Of a stretch of DNA of 64,000 nt, positions 42,796 to 52,225 are shown one piece after another. Where the stretch lies: NCBI RefSeq assembly GCF_002207865.1, contig NZ_BDQM01000006.1, positions 115,041 through 179,040 of the forward strand. Direction: 5' to 3'. The notes beneath the pieces were generated by a model that worked only from the letters and a program-made list of their open reading frames with translations, ran no database searches and had not been told where the DNA came from. This stretch comes from Colwellia marinimaniae (GTDB lineage: Bacteria; Pseudomonadota; Gammaproteobacteria; Enterobacterales; Alteromonadaceae). Made by a program: the position numbers and the translations under genes. How positions within the stretch are numbered: position 1 is the stretch's first letter; each line of letters starts with the position of its first letter.

Positions 42796-42916
42796 TAGAC
42801 TAAAGTTTTATTTTATTTGCGTAAAATCACAAGTATCAGCTGATGAGTAAAAATAGACTAATTACTCAGATTTCGCCTTACTGGTAGGCTTTCGTCACAA
42901 TCTAGACTAAAGGCTA
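42796..42916 (+). promoter_or_regulatory. Three TAGACTAA operator-like sites before the symporter operon
   Basis: TAGACTAAAG occurs at 42796-42805 and 42903-42912 (the latter as TAGACTAAAGGCTA, near-palindromic), with TAGACTAATT at 42854-42863. All are in the same orientation, 58 and 49 bases apart, in the 383-bp divergent gap. The same word in palindromic form lies upstream of the DcaP porin. A shared activator is likely; its identity is not shown. Confidence 0.5.
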
Positions 42917-43081
42917 ATATCCGCCTCAAAAAAAGCTTGTTAGATTAATTACAGTCATAACTGACTATATTATTACAACTTATCTTTTATAAGTTTTTTA
43001 TAACTCTCTATAAAAAAGGCGTCAAAGCGCAATAAAACTATAAAACGCTAATTAACGTTATACATTCGCTAGGAGAACATC

Positions 43082-43333
43082 GTGGAAGAAAATAAAGCAA
43101 CCTATTGGTCGGAGAATCTTCGTCTGATCTTTATCTGTCTCACCATCTGGTTTGTAGTTTCATTTGGTTTAGGTTTACTGTTAGTTGAACCATTAAATGA
43201 ATTTCGTCTAGGTGGCTACAAACTTGGTTTTTGGTTTGCCCAACAAGGCTCTATTTACGCATTTTTAGGTTTGATCTTTTGGTATGGTGCCAAAATGAAC
43301 AAGCTTGATAAAAAATATCACTCGGAGGACTAA
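43082..43333 (+). CDS. DUF4212 small subunit of sodium:solute symporter
   Basis: This 83-residue protein has two membrane segments (LIFICLTIWFVVSFGLGLLL and FWFAQQGSIYAFLGLIFWYGA) and the DUF4212 pattern NLRLIFICLTIWFVVSF, LNEFRLGGYKLGFWFAQQG. It accompanies VC2705-type solute:sodium symporters as a probable small partner. It begins at GTG with a good AGGAGAA ribosome site. Two bases separate it from the large subunit, so the pair is translationally linked. Confidence 0.93.
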   Translation: MEENKATYWSENLRLIFICLTIWFVVSFGLGLLLVEPLNEFRLGGYKLGFWFAQQGSIYAFLGLIFWYGAKMNKLDKKYHSED

Positions 43334-43335
43334 GC

Positions 43336-45114
43336 ATGGAAGAGTTAAAACTATATACTTACATTGCCGTGTTCGGCACATTCGCCTTATATTTCGCTAT
43401 TGCCTGGTGGGCTCGTGCGACCAATACCAGTGATTTTTATGTTGCTGGTGGTGGTATTACGCCATTACAAAATGGTATGGCAATTGGTGCTGATTGGATG
43501 TCGGCAGCGTCGTTTATTTCAATGGCTGGCATGATTTCCTTTATGGGCTACGGCGGCTCAGTATTTTTAATGGGTTGGACTGGTGGTTATGTCTTATTGG
43601 CTTTGCTGTTAGCGCCATATATGCGTAAACACGGTAAATTTACCGTACCTGAATTTATCTACGATAGATATTATTCTAAAACTGCCCGTGTTGTTGCGGT
43701 TGCTTGTTTAATCATCGCTTCATTAACTTACATCATTGGTCAAATGAAAGGTGTCGGTGTTGCTTTCTCTCGTTTCTTAGAAATTGACTATGATAACGGT
43801 TTATACATTGGTATGTTTGTTGTTTGGGTATACGCAGTACTTGGTGGTATGAAAGGTATTACTTATACACAAATTGCCCAATACGTGGTGATGATTTTTG
43901 CTTATACTATTCCAGCGGTATTCATTTCATTACAGCTTACCGGTAACCCAATTCCACAGCTTGGTTTAGGTTCAACCTTAGCTGACGGTAGTGGCATGTA
44001 CTTACTTGATAAACTTGATTTAGTAGTAACTGATTTAGGCTTTAAAGAGTACACCACAGCTAACTTAGGTGGCACAGTGAACATGTTCGCTTACACCTTA
44101 TCTCTGATGATAGGTACTGCCGGTCTTCCTCATGTAATTATGCGCTTCTTCACTGTACCTTCAGTACAAGCAGCACGTGCTTCAGCGGGTTACGCCTTAG
44201 TATGTATCGCCTTGCTTTACACTGTTGCTCCAGCCGTTGGTGCTATGGCTCGTTTGAATTTAATGAATACTATTGAACCAGTAGCCGGTCAAAACCTTGT
44301 TTATGACGAGCGTCCACAATGGTTTAAAGATTGGGAAAAAACCGGTCTGTTAAAGTATGAAGATAAAAATGGTGATGGTAAAATTCAATATACGGCTAAT
44401 AATACCGATAAAATCATAATTGATGAAAAAACGGGTAAAGAAATAGCGATTAATGAAATGGTTAAAGTTGACCGTGACATTATGGTACTTGCTAACCCTG
44501 CTATTGCTAACTTACCTAACTGGGTTATCGCCTTAGTTGCCGCGGGTGGTTTAGCCGCCGCACTGTCAACCGCTGCTGGTTTGTTATTGGCGATATCCTC
44601 CTCCATCTCCCACGATTTAATGAAGGGTATATTAACACCAAACATGTCCGAGAAAAATGAGCTGTTATCGAGCCGAGTGGTGATGACTATCGCAATAATC
44701 GTCTCGGGTTACTTAGGGCTGAATCCGCCTGGATTTGCTGCAGGAACGGTCGCCTTAGCCTTTGGTTTAGCGGCATCCAGTATCTTCCCGGCACTAATGA
44801 TGGGTATTTTCTGTAAGAAAATGAGTGGCCCAGCGGCAGTGGCAGGTATGTGTTCAGGTATTGGTATCACTATGTTGTACGTGTTCCAACATAAGGGTAT
44901 TATGTTTATCCCAGGTACTTCGTTCCTAGGTGGCATGGAACCTAACTGGTTCTTCGGTATTTCACCTAATGCCTTTGGTGTCATTGGTGCGATAGTTAAC
45001 TTTAGTGTTGCCTTTGTGGCATTACAAGTGACTGGTCCTGCGCCTAAGCATATTCAAGAAATGGTTGAAAATATGCGTATACCATCAGGTGCTGGTGCCG
45101 CACACGATCACTAG
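43336..45114 (+). CDS. Sodium:solute symporter large subunit (VC2705/ActP-like, probable acetate/short-carboxylate uptake)
   Basis: This 592-residue SSS-family carrier has about 13 membrane segments. Family motifs include YVAGGGITPLQNGMAIGADW, KFTVPEFIYDRYYSK, TAGLPHVIMRFFTVPS and LAAALSTAAGLLLAISSSIS. A hydrophilic insertion near residues 320-385 contains DKNGDGKIQ, an EF-hand-like segment seen in this subfamily. Substrates of relatives are acetate and similar acids; this is inferred here. It forms an operon with the DUF4212 gene and ends at a strong terminator. Confidence 0.93.
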   Translation: MEELKLYTYIAVFGTFALYFAIAWWARATNTSDFYVAGGGITPLQNGMAIGADWMSAASFISMAGMISFMGYGGSVFLMGWTGGYVLLALLLAPYMRKHGKFTVPEFIYDRYYSKTARVVAVACLIIASLTYIIGQMKGVGVAFSRFLEIDYDNGLYIGMFVVWVYAVLGGMKGITYTQIAQYVVMIFAYTIPAVFISLQLTGNPIPQLGLGSTLADGSGMYLLDKLDLVVTDLGFKEYTTANLGGTVNMFAYTLSLMIGTAGLPHVIMRFFTVPSVQAARASAGYALVCIALLYTVAPAVGAMARLNLMNTIEPVAGQNLVYDERPQWFKDWEKTGLLKYEDKNGDGKIQYTANNTDKIIIDEKTGKEIAINEMVKVDRDIMVLANPAIANLPNWVIALVAAGGLAAALSTAAGLLLAISSSISHDLMKGILTPNMSEKNELLSSRVVMTIAIIVSGYLGLNPPGFAAGTVALAFGLAASSIFPALMMGIFCKKMSGPAAVAGMCSGIGITMLYVFQHKGIMFIPGTSFLGGMEPNWFFGISPNAFGVIGAIVNFSVAFVALQVTGPAPKHIQEMVENMRIPSGAGAAHDH

Positions 45115-45161
45115 CATGTAAAGTGATTAGATGTGACTTAGGTCACGTCAGGTTAAAATAC

Positions 45162-45208
45162 AAAGGCTAGACGACTGTTTCTCCTAAAGTCGCTAGCCTT
45201 TCTTTTTC
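45162..45208 (+). terminator. Rho-independent terminator of the symporter operon
   Basis: AAAGGCTAG (45162-45170) pairs with CTAGCCTTT (45193-45201), with an inner CGACT/AGTCG stem, and is followed by CTTTTT. Confidence 0.85.
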
Positions 45209-45279
45209 TAGCGTTATTTGTTTTAATGTCTTTAGATAACTAAATGTTTTTTTAAAGAAAAAATATAAGAAGATACCCT

Positions 45280-45720
45280 ATGAATAAACACACAAGGATT
45301 GCCTTTATCGTGGCCCCTTTCCTAGCTGTTTTTGGTTTTGTTGGCGCTGATTATTATGAAGAGGCTGTTGCAAACGACAGTAAACTTATCACCTTATCTC
45401 CAGATGGGCACTGCGATATTATCAATCAAAGTTGTGTACTGAAATCGGGTGAGTTTAAAGTTAACATTTCAGATGTCGCAGGGGTGACTGAAGTGAACGC
45501 TACTTTTCCGCTTGATAGCGTCACTCTATTTTTAGTCGATAAACACGATAAGGCAACACCTTACCCTTTAGGCATGCAAAAAAATCCTTATTATTGGCAC
45601 AGCAATACTGAGTTACGTAAGTTAATTAGCCATAAAGGTGATAGCTATAAACTACGCCTGATTGCTAAAATTAAAGGAGGACAGTACATTAGTGAGTTTT
45701 ATACGCAAACAGTGAAGTAA
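45280..45720 (+). CDS. Uncharacterised exported or membrane-anchored protein
   Basis: This 146-residue protein is not recognised. An N-terminal hydrophobic segment (IAFIVAPFLAVFGFVGADYY) should export or anchor it. The rest looks like a small beta-sandwich: CDIINQSCVLKSGEFKVNI contains two Cys seven residues apart that could form a disulphide, followed by SVTLFLVDKHDK, YYWHSN and a closing GGQYISEFYTQTV. It stands alone after the symporter terminator, with an AGAAGA-type ribosome site. A periplasmic role is inferred from the anchor and cysteines only. Confidence 0.65.
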   Translation: MNKHTRIAFIVAPFLAVFGFVGADYYEEAVANDSKLITLSPDGHCDIINQSCVLKSGEFKVNISDVAGVTEVNATFPLDSVTLFLVDKHDKATPYPLGMQKNPYYWHSNTELRKLISHKGDSYKLRLIAKIKGGQYISEFYTQTVK

Positions 45721-46371
45721 GCCAATAACTTTACGGGTAAGTGGTAAAAAAAACACAGTCGTTGATGAACTAGTCACTGTGACTAGTTTTCCCAAGCAAT
45801 GCCTGATTTATGAGATACAAAGGGCTTTGTTGTCATCATTTTATCCGGTGATATTCAGTTTGTTTGCCTGCAACTTAATGGCAACATTAGTGAGTAGGCT
45901 GCTTCGATAAAATGTAGATGCTGATGAAACCTTGCCTGAATTTACCCAAAGATGAGTTTACCTAGCGTAAGCTTCATCTTATCTCACCTATAACTACTTA
46001 ATACTGCCTAGCTGCTTTAAGCACGCGTCACTATTAGCTGTTATTGCTGATAGTTTAGGTTAGCGCAGCAATGAAATAAAAGCCCTGTTAATCCTCAATG
46101 TCGCCTTGACCATATTTGCAATAAGCACTTGCTTGCTAGTCTCCAGCGCGCAAGTGATATTACACAGCATTACAACCTATTGATATTCTATTTAATATGC
46201 GTAAGCTGCATGGTAATGCCATTAATGAATGATAGTGGTAATTATGAAGTTAATTACACTTATATGATTGATAAATAAGGTAATTTTAATCACGTTTATA
46301 CAGTGAATAGCTGTATATTTACCCTGTAATTCAGTTTGTATTATGACTATACCTAGTTCTTAGGAGAATGA
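45721..46371. other. Gene-free 651-bp region
   Basis: The only structured element is a perfect 9-1-9 palindrome ACTAGTCAC-T-GTGACTAGT (45769-45787) followed by TTT, possibly a weak terminator or an operator. No open frame, RNA gene or known repeat was recognised. A TAGGAGAATG ribosome site for the following gene closes the region. Confidence 0.4.
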
Positions 46372-49137
46372 GTGTCTGTTATTCGACCGACGGTAAGACC
46401 CAAAAATACGATTTTATTTAAGTTTTCTTTTGGCATGAGTGTGCTGTTTTTAGTCATGATCACAGCAACGTATATGGTGGTTGATCTCGTTGCTAAAGAA
46501 TATTTAATAAATAAAAATAAGGAGTTGATCTACGAGACTGGTTTGCATATCGTCGCCGATATATCACTGCGCATTAGTATTGCGGAAACTTTAGCTCGAA
46601 ATTTGGCCGCCGTAGGGGAAACATTACCTAAAGATCCGCAACTATTCCGCCAAGTTATTCCTCAGATGCTTGATATGCCAGAGAACCAAGACTTTATTGT
46701 TGGTGGTGGCGTGTGGCCTGAACCTGAACAATTCACTCCTGGCGTAGTGCTACGTAGTTTTTTTTGGGGTCGAGATAGCTTGGGTAAGTTGCAATACTTC
46801 GACCAATATAATGATGTCGAGAGTACTGGTTACCACAATGAAGATTGGTATGTGCCAGGTCGTTATAGCAAACCAGGGGAGTGCCTTTGGTCCAAGTCTT
46901 ATATGGATCCCTATACATTGGCGCCGATGGTAACCTGTACAGTGGCAATGTTCCAACAGCAAAAATTTGTCGGCAATGCCACGGTTGATGTCAGTCTACA
47001 ACAACTCAAGAGTATATTACGCGAGGGTAGCGCTAAACTTGGCGGTTACGCATATGCCGTCGATCGTAATAATAAGTTTTTGTCTTTTCCTGATGAGCAG
47101 TTAACTAAAATAAGCAATCGAGATAATAATAATTTAACTCAAGAATATATAACAGTAAAGCAACTAGCAGAAAAGCTTGATTTATTTCAGCCTATTGCCG
47201 ATATATTGACTGAGATAAATAAAACGTTTATTCAGTCTGTCGCAGACAATAATAGACTACTGGCTGAGGACATTGCCGAGCAAAGTAAGCAAATATCGCT
47301 CTTAGACGCGCAATTAATTGTCGCCAATATGTTGCTGCTACGAGAGCAGAAATATGACCGTAATGCTAAGACGATTTCGATGATCAGTAAGCAGGATTTT
47401 TTACTCGGTGAACCGGTGAACGTGTCGGTATTTATTATGCCAAAAACCCTGTGGAAGGTTATTGTGGTTACACCGCAACAGGTGGCGATAAACAGCGCGA
47501 GTAAGGTGGCAAACCTGATCTTAATATTACTGACCGCAATCATGATTATCGCGGCTTTTTTCGGCTTTATTTATTGCCGACGTAGTTTAATCGTGCCTAT
47601 GTATAAAATGGTCAAGCAACTGCAGCAATCGGTGCCAGAAGGGGAGCATACTCACACAGCATTACTTGATGACCGCAGACAGGATGAATTTGGTTTACTG
47701 GCTTATCATTTTAACCAAGCAAAAATAGCGTTAGATAGGAACAACCGAGATCTTACACTACAGATAAATGAACGTAAGCAGGCAGAACAGCAATTAAAAC
47801 ATTTGGCACTGCATGACCCTCTAACGGGTTTGCCTAATCGGTTATTATTTCAAGATCGGTTGCAGCAAGCGATAGCGCTGGCTAAACGTCATGGGCATAA
47901 ATTTGCCGTGTTCTTTATGGATCTAGACAACTTCAAGATCATTAATGACACCATGGGTCATGAAGCTGGCGATGAACTACTTAGACAAGTGGCGCTAAGG
48001 CTCTCAGAAACAGGGCGAGAGACGGATACGGTTGCGCGGTTAGGTGGAGATGAATTTGCTTTCATTATTAATAAGATTGATAGCATTGCAGACGCGGTGA
48101 ACTTTGCTCTGCGACTCAATAAGTTATTGAAAACACCGATAGCAGTTAACGGCAACAATATTAATATCGGCAGTAGCATCGGGGTAACTATTTATCCTGA
48201 CGATGCCGATAACTGTGACGAATTACTGCGCAATGCCGATATTGCCATGTATCAGGCGAAGGATGATGGTCGTAATACTACCCGTTTCTTTACTCGTGAA
48301 ATGAAGGCTAAATTGCAACAAAACAAGGAGATTTTGACTGATCTAGCCGAGTCTTTGACTCAAGACCATTTTGAACTCTATTATCAACCGCTTTTTACTA
48401 TCGACCATAAAACACTTGTTGGCGCAGAAGCGCTGATACGCTGGCACCACCCTGACAAAGGCATGATCCCTCCGGATAAATTTATTGCCGTTGCTGAGCA
48501 GAGTGGCTTGATCAATGAGTTGGGCGATTGGGTCCTGGCACAAGCCTGTCGTGACATAAAAAACTTTGTCAATGCGGGGATTTTAGATATTAAGGTAGCG
48601 ATTAATATTTCACCGGTACAATTTAAGCGTAAAGATTTTTTACAACAAATGCTGCTGATCCTAGCACAGCATGATGTTAGTGCCAATTGTATCGAACTTG
48701 AAATCACCGAAGGCGCGGTGATGGATAATGTTGATCAAGCCATTGATATGATGCAAGCCTTGCACGATGCAGGCTTTCAGTTGGCAATGGATGATTTTGG
48801 TACCGGTTATTCTTCGCTGAGTTATTTGAAGCGTTTTCCGATTCAAAAGGTGAAAATAGATCGTAGTTTTATTTCTGATCTTGAAAATGATGATGATAAT
48901 AAATCCATTACCACGGCAATTATTCAGATGAGCCACTCGTTAGGATTAGATGTACTTGCCGAAGGCGTAGAAACAAAGGCGCAACTGCAATATCTACAGG
49001 GCGAAAAGTGTGATTTTGTCCAGGGATATTATACCGGCAGACCTATGCCAGCTAGCCAATTTATCGAAACATTTAAGCGAGCCAAGGACACTAGCTTAGC
49101 GGAGCGAGCAGGGATGGTCTCCTCTATAACAACGTGA
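46372..49137 (+). CDS. Membrane-bound GGDEF-EAL cyclic-di-GMP enzyme with Cache sensor
   Basis: This 921-residue protein has TM1 near residues 18-40, a large periplasmic Cache-like sensor (VGGGVWPEPEQFTPGVVLRS; YAYAVDRNNKFLSFPD), TM2 near 385-405 (LILILLTAIMIIAAFFGFIY), HAMP and then GGDEF and EAL domains. The cyclase motif is intact (RLGGDEFAF, ~556). The phosphodiesterase motif is intact as EAL (GAEALIRWHHP, ~684) with the DDFGTGYSSL loop. Both activities are therefore possible. It starts at GTG behind TAGGAGAA; a nearby ATG in another frame soon stops. It is monocistronic. Confidence 0.95.
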   Translation: MSVIRPTVRPKNTILFKFSFGMSVLFLVMITATYMVVDLVAKEYLINKNKELIYETGLHIVADISLRISIAETLARNLAAVGETLPKDPQLFRQVIPQMLDMPENQDFIVGGGVWPEPEQFTPGVVLRSFFWGRDSLGKLQYFDQYNDVESTGYHNEDWYVPGRYSKPGECLWSKSYMDPYTLAPMVTCTVAMFQQQKFVGNATVDVSLQQLKSILREGSAKLGGYAYAVDRNNKFLSFPDEQLTKISNRDNNNLTQEYITVKQLAEKLDLFQPIADILTEINKTFIQSVADNNRLLAEDIAEQSKQISLLDAQLIVANMLLLREQKYDRNAKTISMISKQDFLLGEPVNVSVFIMPKTLWKVIVVTPQQVAINSASKVANLILILLTAIMIIAAFFGFIYCRRSLIVPMYKMVKQLQQSVPEGEHTHTALLDDRRQDEFGLLAYHFNQAKIALDRNNRDLTLQINERKQAEQQLKHLALHDPLTGLPNRLLFQDRLQQAIALAKRHGHKFAVFFMDLDNFKIINDTMGHEAGDELLRQVALRLSETGRETDTVARLGGDEFAFIINKIDSIADAVNFALRLNKLLKTPIAVNGNNINIGSSIGVTIYPDDADNCDELLRNADIAMYQAKDDGRNTTRFFTREMKAKLQQNKEILTDLAESLTQDHFELYYQPLFTIDHKTLVGAEALIRWHHPDKGMIPPDKFIAVAEQSGLINELGDWVLAQACRDIKNFVNAGILDIKVAINISPVQFKRKDFLQQMLLILAQHDVSANCIELEITEGAVMDNVDQAIDMMQALHDAGFQLAMDDFGTGYSSLSYLKRFPIQKVKIDRSFISDLENDDDNKSITTAIIQMSHSLGLDVLAEGVETKAQLQYLQGEKCDFVQGYYTGRPMPASQFIETFKRAKDTSLAERAGMVSSITT

Positions 49138-49405
49138 GCAAAGTAGCGCTATTCAGGGCTTTGTAGCGAAAAGTCATGTAACGGATAGTAGAGCCTTAAT
49201 GTGTTGGAGTCGATATAGGCGCTATATCCATCCTTTGTTCGGCTAAAGCTCATAGCGACTAAAATTAGCAGTCGCTAACATAATGCCAGCGAGATAATAT
49301 CGCCTTTTTAATAGCAAAACATTCATCATTAGACCCTAAAACTTCCCGAGTGCAGCCCTCAATTGCCATTTATTGAGCCAGGTGCAGCTTGTTTAAGTTT
49401 TTGTC
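49138..49405. other. Gene-free region after the GGDEF-EAL gene
   Basis: No gene, terminator with a U-tract or known repeat is evident here. A GGTGCA half-site (49381-49386), similar to an NtrC arm, lies near the right edge, upstream of the nitrite reductase promoter. Confidence 0.3.
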
Positions 49406-49411
49406 AGCACT

Positions 49412-49428
49412 TGCACCGTAGCAGTGCT
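49412..49428 (+). promoter_or_regulatory. Candidate NtrC-binding site upstream of nirB
   Basis: TGCACC-GTAGC-AGTGCT has the 17-base spacing of the NtrC consensus TGCACC-N5-GGTGCA and matches 10 of 12 arm bases. It lies about 100 bases upstream of a -24/-12 promoter, a usual enhancer distance. A longer inverted AGCACT/AGTGCT pair (49406-49428) overlaps it. Confidence 0.5.
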
Positions 49429-49512
49429 CAATAGTCATCACTCTAGTGCATCAACTAACAGATATAGAGATGTAAACTATCTAACCACTTGTTATATAAC
49501 TATTAATTTAGT

Positions 49513-49528
49513 TGGCACTTAGCTTGCT
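49513..49528 (+). promoter_or_regulatory. Sigma-54 (-24/-12) promoter of nirB-nirD-nasA
   Basis: TGGCAC (49513-49518), five bases and TTGCT (49524-49528) match the consensus TGGCAC-N5-TTGCW, with the GG and GC doublets 12 bases apart. Transcription would start near 49539, leaving a leader of about 80 bases before the nirB ATG. Confidence 0.78.
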
Positions 49529-49621
49529 CTACTTATACCATGTTGAATAGAACCTTGGTGGCAATTAAGCCTTTGCTAAAGCGTTTTATTCTATTCTCGC
49601 ACTATGAGTAGGATTGTCCTT

Positions 49622-52210
49622 ATGAATACAGATAAACAGCTGTTGAGCAAAGCTAAAATTGTTGTGGTTGGTAATGGCATGGTTGGCCATCACTTTGTCG
49701 AAGAAATGGCTAAAAATTCAGATTATCAAATAACAGTGCTCTCGGCAGAATCACGTTTAGCTTATGATAGAGTGCACTTATCCGAATACTTTGGTGGCAA
49801 AACTGCCGAAGACTTGGCGATGACCACGCCAGAACATTATGACGAACTTGGTGTTACTTTTAAAACCAATGCCAAAGTGACCAAGATTGATAAAGTCGCT
49901 AAATGTGTTACGACCGAAAGCGGTGCCACATATCACTACGACAAGTTGATTTTAGCGACCGGCTCTTATCCCTTTGTGCCTCCTATTCCCGGTAAAGATC
50001 AAGATCACTGCCTAGTTTATCGTACCATTGATGATTTAGAAGACATAGCAAATAGCGCTAAAGTGAGTAAAGTCGGTGTCGTTATTGGTGGTGGATTATT
50101 AGGTCTAGAAGCGGCAAATGCGATCAAACAATTAGGCCTACAAACACACGTTGTTGAATTTGCTCCGCAGTTAATGGGCGTGCAAATTGATGGCGGCGGT
50201 GGTCGTTTATTAAAAAGTAAAATTGAAGAGCTGGGTGTGCAAGTGCACACCTCCAAAGCCACTAACGTCATTGAAAAAGGTGATAAGTGTCGTTATAAAC
50301 TTTGTTTTAACGATGGCAGTGAATTAGAAACCGATCTAATTTTATTCTCCGCCGGTATTCGTCCTTATGACAACCTTGCCCGCGAGTTCGATTTAGCTAT
50401 TGGTGAGCGTGGCGGTATTGTGGTCAACAATCAATGTCAAACCTCAGACGTCGATATCTATGCTATTGGTGAGTGTGCCTTATGGAATAACTTTATTTTT
50501 GGTTTAGTTGCTCCGGGTTATGCCATGGCGAAAGTGGCGGCAAAACATATTGGCGGCGTAACGGGTACTAACGGAGAGTTGGCTGAATTTACTGGCGCTG
50601 ATATGAGCACAAAATTAAAGCTAATGGGCGTAGAAGTTGGCTCTATTGGTGATGCTCACGGTAAAACAGAGGGTTCATTAACTTATACCTATGAAAACCA
50701 ACCTGAAGGCGTTTATAAAAAAATAGTGGTATCGGCTGACAAAAAAACCTTACTGGGTGCTGTGCTTATTGGGGATACCAGTGACTACGATACCTTGTTG
50801 CAATATATGCTTAATGCCATTGAATTACCTGAAGCGCCAGAAGGTCTTATTCTACCAATGGCGGCAGATAAGCCAACCTTAGGTGTGGATGCCTTACCTG
50901 ATACTGCCACCATTTGTTCGTGTCATAACGTTACTAAAGGCGACATCATTGCCGCGATTGATTGTGGCGCCGTTGATGTTGGTCAAGTGAAAAGCGGCAC
51001 TAAAGCCGGATCAGGCTGTGGTGGTTGTGCTGCCTTAGTTAAAAGTGTTGCCGATAATGAGTTTGAAAAACGCGGTCTTGTTGTTAAAAAAGACATTTGT
51101 GAACATTTTGCTTATTCTCGCCGCGAATTATTTGACATTGTCAGTGTTGAAAAAATCAAAACGTTTGATGAACTACTTAGCTCACACGGTCGTGGTTTAG
51201 GTTGTGAAATTTGTAAACCGGTAGCGGCTTCGGTATTGGCGTCAGTGTGGAATGACTACATTCTTAAAAAACCACATTTATCATTACAAGACACCAATGA
51301 TACTTACCTAGGCAATATGCAAAAAGATGGTACTTATTCAGTGGTACCACGTATTGCTGGTGGCGAAATCACCCCAGATAAACTTATCGTTTTAGGGCAA
51401 GTGGCTAAAAAATATAATCTCTATACCAAGATTACTGGTGGCGCACGGGTTGATTTATTCGGCGCCCGTGTTGAACAGCTACCCCCTATTTGGAAAGAGT
51501 TGATTGATGCTGGTTTTGAAACCGGCCACGCCTACGGTAAATCATTACGTACCGTTAAATCATGTGTTGGTTCTACTTGGTGTCGTTACGGCGTGCAAGA
51601 TAGCATGAGCATGGCCATCGATTTAGAGCACAGATACAAAGGTTTACGTGCACCACATAAGATCAAATTTGGTGTTTCGGGTTGTACCCGCGAATGTGCT
51701 GAAGCACAAGGTAAAGACATAGGTATTATTGCCACCGAAAATGGTTGGAACCTTTTTGTCGGCGGTAACGGTGGTATGAAACCACGTCACGGTGATTTAT
51801 TTGCCACCGATTTAGATGATGAAACCTTAGTGAAATATATTGATCGCATTTTAATGTTTTATGTACAAACGGGTGACAGGTTACAACGTACTTCAGTTTG
51901 GCTGGAAAACTTAGCAGGCGGTTTAGCTTACTTACAAGACGTTATCATGAAAGACAGTCTAGGTATTACTGATGCGCTAGAAGAGCAAATGGCGACAATT
52001 GTTGGTAGTTATCAATGTGAATGGAAAACGACCTTGGCAGATCCTGAAGCATTAAAACGTTTCCAACCTTTTGTTAACTCAGATAAAGGTGATAGCAATA
52101 TCCAGTTTGTTACTGAACGAGAGCAAATTCGTCCAGCACGCGATGAAGAAAAAATTGCGGTAACCATCATTGATGCTACAGAAAAAGAAGCAGTAGCTGA
52201 AGACGCTTAA
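49622..52210 (+). CDS. nirB: Assimilatory nitrite reductase large subunit
   Basis: This 862-residue cytoplasmic enzyme reduces nitrite to ammonium with NAD(P)H. The N-terminal FAD/NAD domains have VVVGNGMVGHHFVEE and VVIGGGLLGLEAANA. A BFD-type [2Fe-2S] domain follows near residue 430 (CSCHNVTKGDI ... GSGCGGC). The siroheme/4Fe-4S ligands are at about 647 (SCVGSTWCRYG) and 686 (GVSGCTRECAEAQGKD). The start at 49622 has AGGA eight bases upstream; the ATG six codons earlier has no ribosome site. It is the first gene of the nirB-nirD-nasA operon. Confidence 0.96.
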   Translation: MNTDKQLLSKAKIVVVGNGMVGHHFVEEMAKNSDYQITVLSAESRLAYDRVHLSEYFGGKTAEDLAMTTPEHYDELGVTFKTNAKVTKIDKVAKCVTTESGATYHYDKLILATGSYPFVPPIPGKDQDHCLVYRTIDDLEDIANSAKVSKVGVVIGGGLLGLEAANAIKQLGLQTHVVEFAPQLMGVQIDGGGGRLLKSKIEELGVQVHTSKATNVIEKGDKCRYKLCFNDGSELETDLILFSAGIRPYDNLAREFDLAIGERGGIVVNNQCQTSDVDIYAIGECALWNNFIFGLVAPGYAMAKVAAKHIGGVTGTNGELAEFTGADMSTKLKLMGVEVGSIGDAHGKTEGSLTYTYENQPEGVYKKIVVSADKKTLLGAVLIGDTSDYDTLLQYMLNAIELPEAPEGLILPMAADKPTLGVDALPDTATICSCHNVTKGDIIAAIDCGAVDVGQVKSGTKAGSGCGGCAALVKSVADNEFEKRGLVVKKDICEHFAYSRRELFDIVSVEKIKTFDELLSSHGRGLGCEICKPVAASVLASVWNDYILKKPHLSLQDTNDTYLGNMQKDGTYSVVPRIAGGEITPDKLIVLGQVAKKYNLYTKITGGARVDLFGARVEQLPPIWKELIDAGFETGHAYGKSLRTVKSCVGSTWCRYGVQDSMSMAIDLEHRYKGLRAPHKIKFGVSGCTRECAEAQGKDIGIIATENGWNLFVGGNGGMKPRHGDLFATDLDDETLVKYIDRILMFYVQTGDRLQRTSVWLENLAGGLAYLQDVIMKDSLGITDALEEQMATIVGSYQCEWKTTLADPEALKRFQPFVNSDKGDSNIQFVTEREQIRPARDEEKIAVTIIDATEKEAVAEDA

Positions 52211-52225
52211 GAGGAGCACAAAAAA

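Noticed and set aside
45769..45787. Perfect palindrome as an attachment site or operator
   Set aside because: It is a single copy with no flanking recombinase or regulator; it is equally consistent with a weak terminator, so no function is assigned.
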